From NCBI GenBank assembly GCA_965222695.1, contig OZ244967.1, positions 3,472,001-3,536,000 of the forward strand: DNA of 64,000 nt, given 5' to 3'. Source of the DNA: UBA7957 sp965222695. Lineage in GTDB: Bacteria > Pseudomonadota > Gammaproteobacteria > Granulosicoccales > Granulosicoccaceae. The notes under the pieces were generated by a model. The model did not search any database and had not been told where the DNA came from. It was given only the letters and a program-made list of their open reading frames with translations. This document shows, in pieces, positions 7,076 through 15,503 of this stretch. The first letter of the stretch is position 1; every line of letters starts with the position of its first letter. The translations under genes were made by a program, and so were the position numbers.

Positions 7076-8074
7076 ATGACAAGAGCTAGAATTGCGTTAT
7101 TCGGCGATGCCGGCAGCGCCCAGGTTGCCGCGCTGAACGAAGTCTTTAAAGAAAAGAATGTATCCACACATGTATTTGATATCCAGCTCGGCAGTACCAA
7201 CCGTCCGGCGGTTTATATAGATCCTTATCGACTTGTCTGGGACGGTGTGGATTTTTCCGATATTGAAGTGGCACACATTCGATGTATGGCCATCAACACG
7301 CCGACGAGCGTTCCGCCGGTAATGAATGCGGCTAATTACAATGAAATGCGCTCGGTTTTTTTGCGTGAGCAAGAATACCAGTCTGTTACTAAGAGCTTTT
7401 TTAATCAAATGTCATTGCGTGGCAAATTGGTCGTTAATACGCTGACCAGAGCATATGTTGATCATGACACCAAAGCCCAGCTCTATCAAAAACTCCATGA
7501 AGCCGGCTTTTGTGTTCCGGACACTATCATGACTAATAAACCCGATTTAGCCGAACGATTTTTTGAAAAAGTCGGGCCAACGGTTGCAAAACCTTCAATC
7601 GGAATAGGATCCACAAGAAAAGTCAGCGATTACGATAAGCAACGACTCGGTGAGTTGTTAAAGTCGCCTGTCTTATTCCAGGAGCTAATAGAAGGAGATA
7701 CCATTCGTGTGCATATCGTCGGAGATAAAGTTGTATTAGCACTGCGGATCATTTCAGAGGAAGGTCAGGTTGATTCGAGAACCAATCCCCAGGGGTTTGA
7801 ATATTTTAAACTGCCGGACGACGAGGAAGAGAAGATCGTTCGGGCCACACACTTTCTGGGTTTGAACTACGCCGCCTGGGATATACTTGCCGCGAAAGAT
7901 GGCCGATTTGCCTATTTGGACTGCAACCCCGGACCGTTTATTCTCTGGATAGGCAAGGAAAATACACGGGCTGTGTTTCAAAGGCTGGCGGATTTCATGA
8001 TCGAATACTCGAATTCGAAATCCCTGGAAACAGCTTACCGTGCCGTTAAACCCTGCACGCGAAGCTATTCATAA
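7076..8074 (+). CDS. ATP-grasp ligase, RimK/MvdD-like
   Basis: 332-residue ATP-grasp enzyme, a family that joins a carboxylate to an amine, hydroxyl or thiol through an acyl phosphate. It has an N-terminal pre-grasp domain (ARIALFGDAG), a nucleotide-binding Lys in GPTVAKPSIGIGSTRKV (about residue 171) and a hinge segment LFQELIEGDTIRVHIVGDKVV. The metal-binding end is GRFAYLDCNPGPFILWIGKEN (about 280-296), with Asp where Glu is usual. NPxxxxLWI after the metal site is reminiscent of graspetide ligases of the MvdC/D kind. The substrate is unknown. The two small paralogous proteins upstream are the obvious candidates, and decoration of the adjacent capsule is the alternative. Confidence 0.8.
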   Translation: MTRARIALFGDAGSAQVAALNEVFKEKNVSTHVFDIQLGSTNRPAVYIDPYRLVWDGVDFSDIEVAHIRCMAINTPTSVPPVMNAANYNEMRSVFLREQEYQSVTKSFFNQMSLRGKLVVNTLTRAYVDHDTKAQLYQKLHEAGFCVPDTIMTNKPDLAERFFEKVGPTVAKPSIGIGSTRKVSDYDKQRLGELLKSPVLFQELIEGDTIRVHIVGDKVVLALRIISEEGQVDSRTNPQGFEYFKLPDDEEEKIVRATHFLGLNYAAWDILAAKDGRFAYLDCNPGPFILWIGKENTRAVFQRLADFMIEYSNSKSLETAYRAVKPCTRSYS

Positions 8075-8093
8075 ACGGTATAGCCGGTTAAAG

Positions 8094-9422
8094 TTAACGG
8101 GCGGCCAGTTTCCCGCTTGCCGGAGCGATTTCTTCTGTTATTTCCGGTGCTAAATCCCTGCCCGCCACAAGATGAAGCGTAGGCGGTTTTGGCGAATCCA
8201 CCCTTCCCGGAATATAACTATGGTCTTGCGACATTTCGAGAGACCACTCAAGACCGGTGGCGCAATAAACCCCATTGAGCCTTTTGTAAAAATTTCCGTT
8301 GACCTGATTCTTCGCGATTAAGTATTCCCTGAATTCCTGATACGCCTGCTTATCGACGTCTCCCGGATTCAACCAGAATTCATCCAATTCAACCTGGCTG
8401 GTCAACTGAGGGCGATCATAGATCGCTCTTCCCAGGTTTTTCACCGGTGTATTATGAAGCAAGGAAGACATACCCACGGTACTGTTAATGAGTACGGTGC
8501 CACGGGCACTTTTCAGCAACCGGGGAAGATCCAGATCGTGAACGTAAAATAGCCGGTCGCCCAGATCATACTCATGTGCAAGCTTTTTGATCAGGGTGGA
8601 GTAATCAGTATAACCCCTGTCCATTGGGTGGTGTTTGAAAACAATACTGTGTTCGGAATCCGCATTTTCTGCAAAGGACGCGACTACCTCGCCGATAAAG
8701 TGCTCTACCGAGGTGAACTCGGAATGCGCACTGATCTGCATATCACAATGTACCTGCAGCGGGCATAAAAAATACTTGTCGTGCAATTTTGTTGAAAGAA
8801 GTCTGAAAAGCTTTCTCTGGGCCAGCTTGTATTTTGCTTTACGGATAACCGACAATAGCCATTTACTGCCTTCCATGATCGGGTTGGTCGGCCGATGATG
8901 GCTGTATTGAGAGAACTTAAATGATAAAGCGGCACTCGCCAGGTAATAACTAATGGCATAAACCACCATGTTGCGAAACACACGCTTCGGAAATTTTTCT
9001 TCCAGTGTATCCGTATGCAGATTTCTGCTGAAATCAAGCTCTTTATTCATCAAGGAAGAATTTCCGTTGACGCCGGTTTCCTCTAGTGTGATGAAATTAG
9101 GCCTTATATAGCCTTCCTCGAATACGAATAGCCTCAAACTGTTTTTTTCCGCTACTTTTCTGGCAATTTTGTGATAAAAGCGGCAATCCCCGAATAAATA
9201 GATCCGCCCTATATCGAGGTGCAGGAGAAACTTTTCAAGGTAGGCCTCCCATTCGGAAACATGTCCTTTGAAATCAAAGGAGCGCTCTCGCCTGTAATGG
9301 AACTTATCACCGCCGTTAAAGTTTATTTTGTAAACACAGAATCCGTTTTGTTCGAGCTCTTGAGCAAAATGGCGGAAGAAAGGTCCGACCGGACCCTGCA
9401 ACAACAATACATTACGGCGCAT
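8094..9422 (-). CDS. kpsS: Capsule polysaccharide Kdo-transferase KpsS-like
   Basis: Cytoplasmic enzyme of group 2 capsule assembly. KpsS adds the first beta-Kdo to the lysophosphatidylglycerol anchor before export. The sequence starts MRRNVLLLQGPVGPFFRHFA and carries the family segments YKINFNGGDKFHYR, RIYLFGDCRFYHKIA, FVFEEGYIRPNFITLE and HHPMDRGYTDY, plus GTVLINSTVGMSSLLHNTPV in the C-terminal nucleotide-sugar half. I chose ATG at 9422 because AAAGGG lies 7 bases before it; the ATG at 9476 has no ribosome site. The product is 442 residues. kpsC lies 1 kb away on the same strand, so the pair brackets an unknown gene. No kpsMTED export genes are in view. Confidence 0.9.
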   Translation of the reverse strand: MRRNVLLLQGPVGPFFRHFAQELEQNGFCVYKINFNGGDKFHYRRERSFDFKGHVSEWEAYLEKFLLHLDIGRIYLFGDCRFYHKIARKVAEKNSLRLFVFEEGYIRPNFITLEETGVNGNSSLMNKELDFSRNLHTDTLEEKFPKRVFRNMVVYAISYYLASAALSFKFSQYSHHRPTNPIMEGSKWLLSVIRKAKYKLAQRKLFRLLSTKLHDKYFLCPLQVHCDMQISAHSEFTSVEHFIGEVVASFAENADSEHSIVFKHHPMDRGYTDYSTLIKKLAHEYDLGDRLFYVHDLDLPRLLKSARGTVLINSTVGMSSLLHNTPVKNLGRAIYDRPQLTSQVELDEFWLNPGDVDKQAYQEFREYLIAKNQVNGNFYKRLNGVYCATGLEWSLEMSQDHSYIPGRVDSPKPPTLHLVAGRDLAPEITEEIAPASGKLAAR

Positions 9423-9775
9423 AATCCAGCCCTTTGAGAAGCTTCTCAAGTTCAATAGTTCTTGAATAGATCCCATATTGACGGGATGGAGTTTCCCTGT
9501 TACTCCGGATGTGGCATATCTTCCTGTGTAGCTCTGGTTTTTTGTTGTGAATTATTGCCCGCTTCATAGTCAAAGATGTAGTGTTGGTAATAGCAACCTA
9601 TGTGTTGTTGCGTTTCTTATCTATTACGGGACGAGTGCCTTCGTTTTTGCACTATTAACAACGAAAGACTGCTCCCGCACCTTATATTTCGACAAAATGG
9701 GGAAAAAAATTAGTATTTTTTCCTTAATCTCTCATTTTTATTGATTTTGATCCGTCTGTACTTTCCTCTGTCTGC
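9423..9775. other. AT-rich intergenic region
   Basis: 353 bases between the KpsS-like gene and the next minus-strand gene. The sequence is AT-rich with no convincing reading frame or palindrome. It probably holds the promoter for the KpsS-like gene, and nothing else was seen. Confidence 0.4.
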
Positions 9776-10375
9776 TCAAACCAATAGCTTGATCGCTACA
9801 ACTCCCAGACTGATACCAAGAACCGCATCCACAATCAGCTGTCGTTTAGATTTCCATAATGAGTCTTGAGCCTCGGCCTTTGCGTCGTCCTTTACGTGCT
9901 GCGAACTATCATTAGCTGCCTGATTTTCGACAACGTTTTCATCCCGGCCAGCGAGTTTAAATATCTCACGCAAAAGTCCTTTCCCCTGATCAAGAGGGCT
10001 GTGGCTTTTAATTTCGACCAATTTATTGATCGCAAAATTATCAACATCGAACCGCTTTATTACCTTCCGATAATGACCGATTTCCTGTTCGAGTAAGACA
10101 AGATCGCCAAGTAAATTTCTAACTTCCGCATCGTTATACGCATCCTTCCCGTGGTTTTTCTCGACAACTGATCGCATGTCCGCAAGCTCTTCGTCCACTG
10201 AGAAATCATCATTGGCCGCTTTCTTATTTATCAGTCGTACAAACCGGTTTCGTGGCAATCCCAGTGCGAATGCCTGTTCTTTCTTCTCACGTGAAGACAC
10301 TGCATTCTCAGTCATTTCCTCAATAATGACTCTGAGTTCATTCAGTGCTTTTTCATCCAGCGATTCAATTGTCAT
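9776..10375 (-). CDS. Unknown protein with C-terminal membrane helix
   Basis: 199 residues of no recognised family. It is largely helical and charged (EKKEQAFALGLPRNRFVRLINK, LGDLVLLEQEIGHYRKVIKRFD). It ends in a single hydrophobic segment, LIVDAVLGISLGVVAIKLLV, that would anchor it in the inner membrane with the bulk in the cytoplasm. The start at 10375 is favoured by GGAGG seven bases upstream; a longer frame from 10411 lacks such a site. It lies between kpsS and kpsC and could tether or organise the capsule enzymes, but only position supports that. Confidence 0.65.
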   Translation of the reverse strand: MTIESLDEKALNELRVIIEEMTENAVSSREKKEQAFALGLPRNRFVRLINKKAANDDFSVDEELADMRSVVEKNHGKDAYNDAEVRNLLGDLVLLEQEIGHYRKVIKRFDVDNFAINKLVEIKSHSPLDQGKGLLREIFKLAGRDENVVENQAANDSSQHVKDDAKAEAQDSLWKSKRQLIVDAVLGISLGVVAIKLLV

Positions 10376-10483
10376 TGAGCAGCCTCCACCCCTCGTAGAA
10401 GCAGATATCACGCCACAGATGTCACAAAGCCAGATGTTCAGAAATTACGGCATTCTATAGTGTGAGAGAGAGAATGAAATTGC

Positions 10484-12544
10484 TCACACTCTACGCAAGC
10501 TTTCAAGAAAATAAGCGATTTTTCTGAATAAGCGAATGATGGAATTTGATCCGCTACGGACCGATACGCGGGATTCCAGTTGTTCCAGTATCGTCGCGAG
10601 TGAGCAAAACATCCAAGTATCCCAGTTCACATAACGCGGATAGGCCACCAAGCTGATATACGCAAACTCCTCGATACTCAAGCTTGCGCTGCGCCGCTTG
10701 ATAAACAACTTATCTTCGGTCAGACCCCATCCTGCATAAAACGGCAGACCATAAACAGTCACTTTAATACCCCGGATAAGGGCTTCAAAGCCAGACAAAG
10801 AAGTCATGGTACAAACCCGATCCACCAAAGGATAGAGTAACGATATATTAACATCTGTAATAATGTGATCCGCAAAAACCCCTTCCCGGTCAAAACTGTG
10901 CTTGTTATTTCTGTTCCGCGCAACTATATCCGGATGAGGTTTATAGACGATACAGGCGTCGGTGAAATCGTTGCGAACCTTTTGTAACAAGTCTGCATTG
11001 GTCTTGCATTGCGGTGAGCCGAATTCGATCGATGCGTCACCTTCGACCTGCCCCGGAACCAGGATGACCGGTATTCCCTTGAGTTTTTGTTCCTCTATAT
11101 ACAAACACAGATCGTTTTCAAGACTATCTCCAACGTTGTATTTAGTTGTTCCCGAATCAATCAGCTTTCTAATGACCTCAGCACCTTCCTGGCGCTGGCG
11201 CTGGGATAGATCTGTATTATTGAGTAAGTGCTCAAGGTCGCTGGGTTTACGGCAATCGTAGTAAATCCCGCGTTTATCAATGATCAATGATGACGGACGT
11301 TTCAGATCTGTACCTAAACCGGCAGATCGGACAAAACCGTCTTCCATGGTAAACAGGACTCGATTCGGGAAAGATTTCCTCAGCTTTTCCGCGTTCCTCG
11401 CTCCCCATACCAACAATGGCAGAGTCTTATCAAACTGAGCAATTTTATTTCTCGAAACAAACTTAAGCTCTTTGACAAAGTCACGAGTAAAAGCCCTTAA
11501 CCAAGCCTTTTTCCACAATGAAAAATCAACTGCCAGCAGTGTGTCGTATTTTTCAACGGCAGCACGCTTTTGCCGGCAAAGCCATTCAACTATGTCCTCA
11601 GGACTGCATTTTTTTCCCTTATCCGGATGAACGTAGACAGGGTATCGGATTAAGCTGTCGTAAATCAGCTTTTCCAATGAGACCGGAATTCCTCTTCTTG
11701 AAGGAATCGTTCCTCGATCATCAGTCAGGCCCCATCCAGCGTAGAAAGGCGTACCAAAACAAACCACAGGTTTTTTAAATAGCAGGGCTTCAAAGCCAAG
11801 TTGCGATGTCACCACGTATACCCGGTCTACTGCCTCTATCAATGCGTGTGGATGAACGTCGTCACTTATCCACAATACTTGCGAGTTGTTTTTGATTGGC
11901 CCGATCGCACTGCTCTTGGTCCCTGCAATAACGTCCGGATGCGTTTTTACAATGATGAGAGCATCCGGATTTTCATTGACAGCCGCCTTGAGCATTTCGG
12001 AAAATGCTTGCGCCTTCGCCAGGCCGCAACTGATCGAACTGTCTCCAGCAGTTTGGTCAACAACCAAGCAGACCTTGTCGGCGCTTAAAAGAGCAGCACT
12101 AAGATTCTTTGGTAGAATGTCATTCTCATGATGATTGTATTTTGAAAGACGATTTTGAACGATTAACTGACGCAGCATCCTCGCCCGATCGATTCCGGCG
12201 GCATCGGGTTCTGCTCCGTCTGACAACATTGCTTCCAGGTCGGATGGCTGACTCGCATCATAATATATTCCCTGCCGATCCACATTCAAGGAAAGCCGGA
12301 TGGAGTTTCCACTAGGATGTCCCCAGTAGGCGATAAAACCGTCTTCCAAAAATATAACCGATTTCGATTTATCTGCTGCAGCTGTCCGGGCTTTGTGCCC
12401 GGAAGACTTGCGTCCCCAGCCGACAAATCCGCTAATGACACTATCATTGGATGCCAAGGAATTTGCAGAGACCACACGCTGACCCAAGGCTTCCTCCACA
12501 ATCGGAATAGTCCTGATTCCCCTGGAAAAAGTAGCCAGAGTCAT
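10484..12544 (-). CDS. kpsC: Capsule polysaccharide Kdo-transferase KpsC
   Basis: 686-residue cytoplasmic enzyme that extends the poly-Kdo linker on the lipid anchor of group 2 capsules. It has the expected two similar halves. The first shows GRKSSG, FLEDGFIAYWGHPSG, LVVDQTAGDSSI, IIVKTHPDV and KPVVCFGTPFYAGWGLTDDRG. The second shows VWGARNAEK, FTMEDGFVRSAGLG, VPGQVEGDASIEFG, CIVYKPHPDI and KVTVYGLPFYAGWGLTEDK. The duplicated FYAGWGLT(D/E)D motif is diagnostic. Its start overlaps the stop of the upstream gene by 4 bases (ATGA), indicating translational coupling. Confidence 0.95.
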   Translation of the reverse strand: MTLATFSRGIRTIPIVEEALGQRVVSANSLASNDSVISGFVGWGRKSSGHKARTAAADKSKSVIFLEDGFIAYWGHPSGNSIRLSLNVDRQGIYYDASQPSDLEAMLSDGAEPDAAGIDRARMLRQLIVQNRLSKYNHHENDILPKNLSAALLSADKVCLVVDQTAGDSSISCGLAKAQAFSEMLKAAVNENPDALIIVKTHPDVIAGTKSSAIGPIKNNSQVLWISDDVHPHALIEAVDRVYVVTSQLGFEALLFKKPVVCFGTPFYAGWGLTDDRGTIPSRRGIPVSLEKLIYDSLIRYPVYVHPDKGKKCSPEDIVEWLCRQKRAAVEKYDTLLAVDFSLWKKAWLRAFTRDFVKELKFVSRNKIAQFDKTLPLLVWGARNAEKLRKSFPNRVLFTMEDGFVRSAGLGTDLKRPSSLIIDKRGIYYDCRKPSDLEHLLNNTDLSQRQRQEGAEVIRKLIDSGTTKYNVGDSLENDLCLYIEEQKLKGIPVILVPGQVEGDASIEFGSPQCKTNADLLQKVRNDFTDACIVYKPHPDIVARNRNNKHSFDREGVFADHIITDVNISLLYPLVDRVCTMTSLSGFEALIRGIKVTVYGLPFYAGWGLTEDKLFIKRRSASLSIEEFAYISLVAYPRYVNWDTWMFCSLATILEQLESRVSVRSGSNSIIRLFRKIAYFLESLRRV

Positions 12545-13140
12545 ACGCTCTGCTCCAATCTGAGCATTCTAATCATAGCGTAAACAGATCGTCCCGACAG
12601 TGACTTCGAATCCTTAAAGAACAGTACCGGGTCTTTTTTGAGCTTACGCCACAGCTTTTTGTTCCGTGAGCTTTTCTTTCGTGAATCGGAAAACTCTTTC
12701 ATTAATTGCGCGAACAGTCCCGATTCTGTATCCAGCGAATAGACACTCGGCGAGTTATTAAGAGCAGATTGCAGTTGTAATTTGTGATTCTCAGGTAGGC
12801 CGTGCACTGTTACACTTTTGGCATACCAGACTAATTGCGCCAGCTGCGCCCGATCGATCGATGGAGTGGAATAGCGATAGGTTTTTTTGTCCGAAATGAC
12901 TTCGATTCGAGATATGCTACTTTTGTCTAAAAACAGAACCAGGCCATACACGCGGTTCAGGTATTCAAATTCAAAATTTGTCCCGGAATAAATGACAGAC
13001 TGCCAGGCCAGTCCAAATTGTTCATGTAGCCATTTTATCAATAAGGCGTATAACATTCTGTTGGAGCGCCAGTCTGCCTGAGACAAAACAGCAGCCAACA
13101 GATTGTCGTCGATTCTCGATTCATTATGTCCAGTCATTGA
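12541..13140 (-). CDS. Unknown capsule-cluster protein
   Basis: 199 residues from the ATG at 13140; a longer frame from 13218 adds 26 residues. It is not recognised as an enzyme. The C-terminal part, KLWRKLKKDPVLFFKDSKSL, resembles short basic segments found in other capsule-synthesis proteins. The middle has alternating strands and helices (EYLNRVYGLVLFLDK). It is sandwiched in a tight operon: its start overlaps the end of the glycosyltransferase gene by 17 bases, and its stop overlaps the kpsC start by 4 bases. The close coupling suggests a role in the same polysaccharide pathway. Neither start has a clear ribosome site. Confidence 0.6.
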   Translation of the reverse strand, partial: SMTGHNESRIDDNLLAAVLSQADWRSNRMLYALLIKWLHEQFGLAWQSVIYSGTNFEFEYLNRVYGLVLFLDKSSISRIEVISDKKTYRYSTPSIDRAQLAQLVWYAKSVTVHGLPENHKLQLQSALNNSPSVYSLDTESGLFAQLMKEFSDSRKKSSRNKKLWRKLKKDPVLFFKDSKSLSGRSVYAMIRMLRLEQSV

Positions 13141-14155
13141 ATATTGTCGATCTTCGCATTGCGCCTTCAACCGAATGGCGGGAAGCTTCTTCCCTCGCTG
13201 ATTTCGCGCATTTTTCATAATATTCGCGGTTTTTCAGCCGGTTAAGCGCTGAATACCATTGATCTTCTTGACTAGCAAACAATAGTCCATCGTTTTGCAC
13301 GCGCAAAAGATCAGCGGTGGGAGACGCAATAAGCGGTACGCCGAACAAGCCGGATTCAATAAATTTAATCGCTGATTTACATTGATTGAAGCCTGAATCG
13401 ATTAAAGGAGCTATAGATATCCACGCCTGCTTTATGATCGAAGGGAACAGATAAAACGGTGCTGGCAATCCTATAGTAACCTGCGTTTTCACCGATCGAA
13501 ACAGACTTATATCTATCGATCCGAAAACCTCAAGAGAAACAGTATGATTTTCCCGCAAAAATTCCCGCAACTGATCGCTGATTAGATACAAATCCTGATC
13601 ATGATTGGAAGTACCGGCAAAATAGCAGATTTTTTTATGTTTCTCTTCAGGCCCCGGCAGTAATTCCGAAAACGCGTGCCAATCATCGGACCAGCCATTA
13701 TGCAAGATACGGCACTTAGCATCGGGAAATAGCTGCTGGATTTTTTTCTTCAATGGAAATGTGGATACAGTAAATTCGCTGAATCGGCTTGCCCCCTCAA
13801 AATACTCGGTATGAGCACGCAACAATGCCGAAAAGCTGGTTTTCCCGCTGATCAGAGACGGATGTGCGTCGAGAGAATCCGGGCAAAACAATAAATCATC
13901 GAAATCCGCCACAAAGCGCGAAGATGAAAACTGATTAAAAATCTGATCCAGTGGTCTGCCCGCACGTGGGCGGTGACAGACCACAATATCGGGCCGGATT
14001 CGAATCGAATTTACCTTGGAAAAGTGAACTACCGAAACACCAATCGAGTGTTTCGATAAGCCCGATGCCGGATTAAAACACCGATAAACCACCGAAGGAT
14101 CAAAGTGTATCTTGTCGGATTCTTTTTTTGAAAAAGTGATAAAGAGTATTTTCAC
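13124..14155 (-). CDS. Glycosyltransferase, GT4/GT-B like
   Basis: 343-residue predicted sugar transferase of the capsule cluster. It starts MKILFITFSKKESDKIHFDP. RFVADFDDLLFCPD resembles the N-terminal half of GT4-type enzymes, and CRILHNGWSDDWHAF the usual nucleotide-sugar strand. ICYFAGTSNHDQDL begins the second Rossmann domain. The C-terminal KFIESGLFGVPLIASPTADL matches the E-x7-E type donor site with the first glutamate conserved. No signal peptide was seen. The sugar it transfers cannot be predicted. Confidence 0.75.
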   Translation of the reverse strand: MKILFITFSKKESDKIHFDPSVVYRCFNPASGLSKHSIGVSVVHFSKVNSIRIRPDIVVCHRPRAGRPLDQIFNQFSSSRFVADFDDLLFCPDSLDAHPSLISGKTSFSALLRAHTEYFEGASRFSEFTVSTFPLKKKIQQLFPDAKCRILHNGWSDDWHAFSELLPGPEEKHKKICYFAGTSNHDQDLYLISDQLREFLRENHTVSLEVFGSIDISLFRSVKTQVTIGLPAPFYLFPSIIKQAWISIAPLIDSGFNQCKSAIKFIESGLFGVPLIASPTADLLRVQNDGLLFASQEDQWYSALNRLKNREYYEKCAKSAREEASRHSVEGAMRRSTIFNDWT

Positions 14156-14397
14156 TATTTTTTATTTTTCAGCCTGCTTCACACCTCGGACCAAAAATTT
14201 GTTACAACTTTGGTGCCTATATCCGGTAAAAGTTACCAAAACCGATGCAACTCAGATTGAACAAGGCATTCTGATGAAAACAAATTGTCCGATCAACATT
14301 TTGACGTCGTTATAAGTATTGCTTTGTCTTCGTCAATAAAATGGCGTGATACGCTATGTCCGTCAATTTCACCTGGACAGAGTACTGGGACTGGTCT

Positions 14398-15303
14398 TTA
14401 GCTGACCGATCGCAAACGAACCGCTTCAATACTACCGGCCTCTTCAAGCAGGGATTGCAGATACTGGCCATATTGGTTCTTGGAAAGCGCGTCCGCCAAT
14501 TGCTTTAACTCGGCATCGCTGATCCACTGATTACGCCATGCAACTTCTTCCGGACAAGCCACTTTCAACCCTTGGCGTCGTTCGATGGTTTCTATATATA
14601 AAGAAGCTTCCAGCAAGGAGTCATGAGTACCTGTATCCAACCAGGCAAAGCCCCTGCCCATCAGTTGAACGTTGAGTGCACTTTCATTCAGATAAGCGTT
14701 ATTGATATCCGTAATTTCGTACTCACCACGCTTGGACAATTTGACACTTTTCGCCTTTTCTATCACAGAGTTGTCATAAAAATACAGACCGGTTACTGCG
14801 TAGTGAGACTTAGGATTTACCGGCTTTTCTTCAATTGATATAACCTTGTTGTTCTTATCAAATTCAACAACTCCGTAACGCTCCGGATCAGCCACACGAT
14901 ACGCGAAAACACAAGCACCACGCTGCTGCTCCACCGCTGCCTTCAAAAGCCCGCTCATATTACTTCCGTAAAAAATATTGTCCCCCAGAACCAGAGCACA
15001 GGAATCATCGCCGATAAATTCTTCGCCCAGAACAAACGCCTGCGCAAGGCCATCCGGACTCGGCTGTACTTTGTATTTGATCGATATACCCCATTGCACT
15101 CCCGAGCCCAACATAGCCTCAAAACGCGGCAAATCCGTCGGTGTTGAAATAACCAGTATCTCTTTGATCCCGGCATGCATAAGCGTGCATAAGGGATAAT
15201 AAATCATAGGTTTGTCGAAGACAGGCAACAGTTGCTTTGACACTGCGCGTGTGAGTGGATAAAGACGCGTGCCGGACCCGCCAGCCAGAATTATACCTTT
15301 CAT
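14398..15303 (-). CDS. rfbA: Glucose-1-phosphate thymidylyltransferase
   Basis: Makes dTDP-glucose from glucose 1-phosphate and dTTP, the first step to dTDP-rhamnose and related sugars. The 301-residue length is normal. Family motifs are MKGIILAGGSGTRLYPLTRA, SKQLLPVFDKPMIYYPL, LVLGDNIFYG, YRVADPERYGVVEFD, SIEEKP and WLDTGTHDSLLEA. The partners rfbB, rfbC and rfbD are not in the window, so later steps must be encoded elsewhere or lost. It stands alone between the glycosyltransferase and the divergent manC. Confidence 0.95.
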   Translation of the reverse strand: MKGIILAGGSGTRLYPLTRAVSKQLLPVFDKPMIYYPLCTLMHAGIKEILVISTPTDLPRFEAMLGSGVQWGISIKYKVQPSPDGLAQAFVLGEEFIGDDSCALVLGDNIFYGSNMSGLLKAAVEQQRGACVFAYRVADPERYGVVEFDKNNKVISIEEKPVNPKSHYAVTGLYFYDNSVIEKAKSVKLSKRGEYEITDINNAYLNESALNVQLMGRGFAWLDTGTHDSLLEASLYIETIERRQGLKVACPEEVAWRNQWISDAELKQLADALSKNQYGQYLQSLLEEAGSIEAVRLRSVS

Positions 15304-15503
15304 AAAAAGCCGCCAATTTGGAAATGAATTTTTAGTTGATCTATCAGGCTTGTTGTGAAGCGATATTTATACCAACCGGCACAATTCCAGATCCATTTCT
15401 CTAAATACAATAGTGATACTGCAAATATATGATTTGTCGCGTTTAAGTGGCACCAATGTTGCTCTTCTGTCACGCAGATGCAAAGCCTACAGGCACAGTG
15501 ACG

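Noticed and set aside
6864..7082. 72-codon minus-strand frame between the small proteins and the ATP-grasp gene
   Set aside because: No ribosome site, no family, and it would occupy the only space for two divergent promoters.
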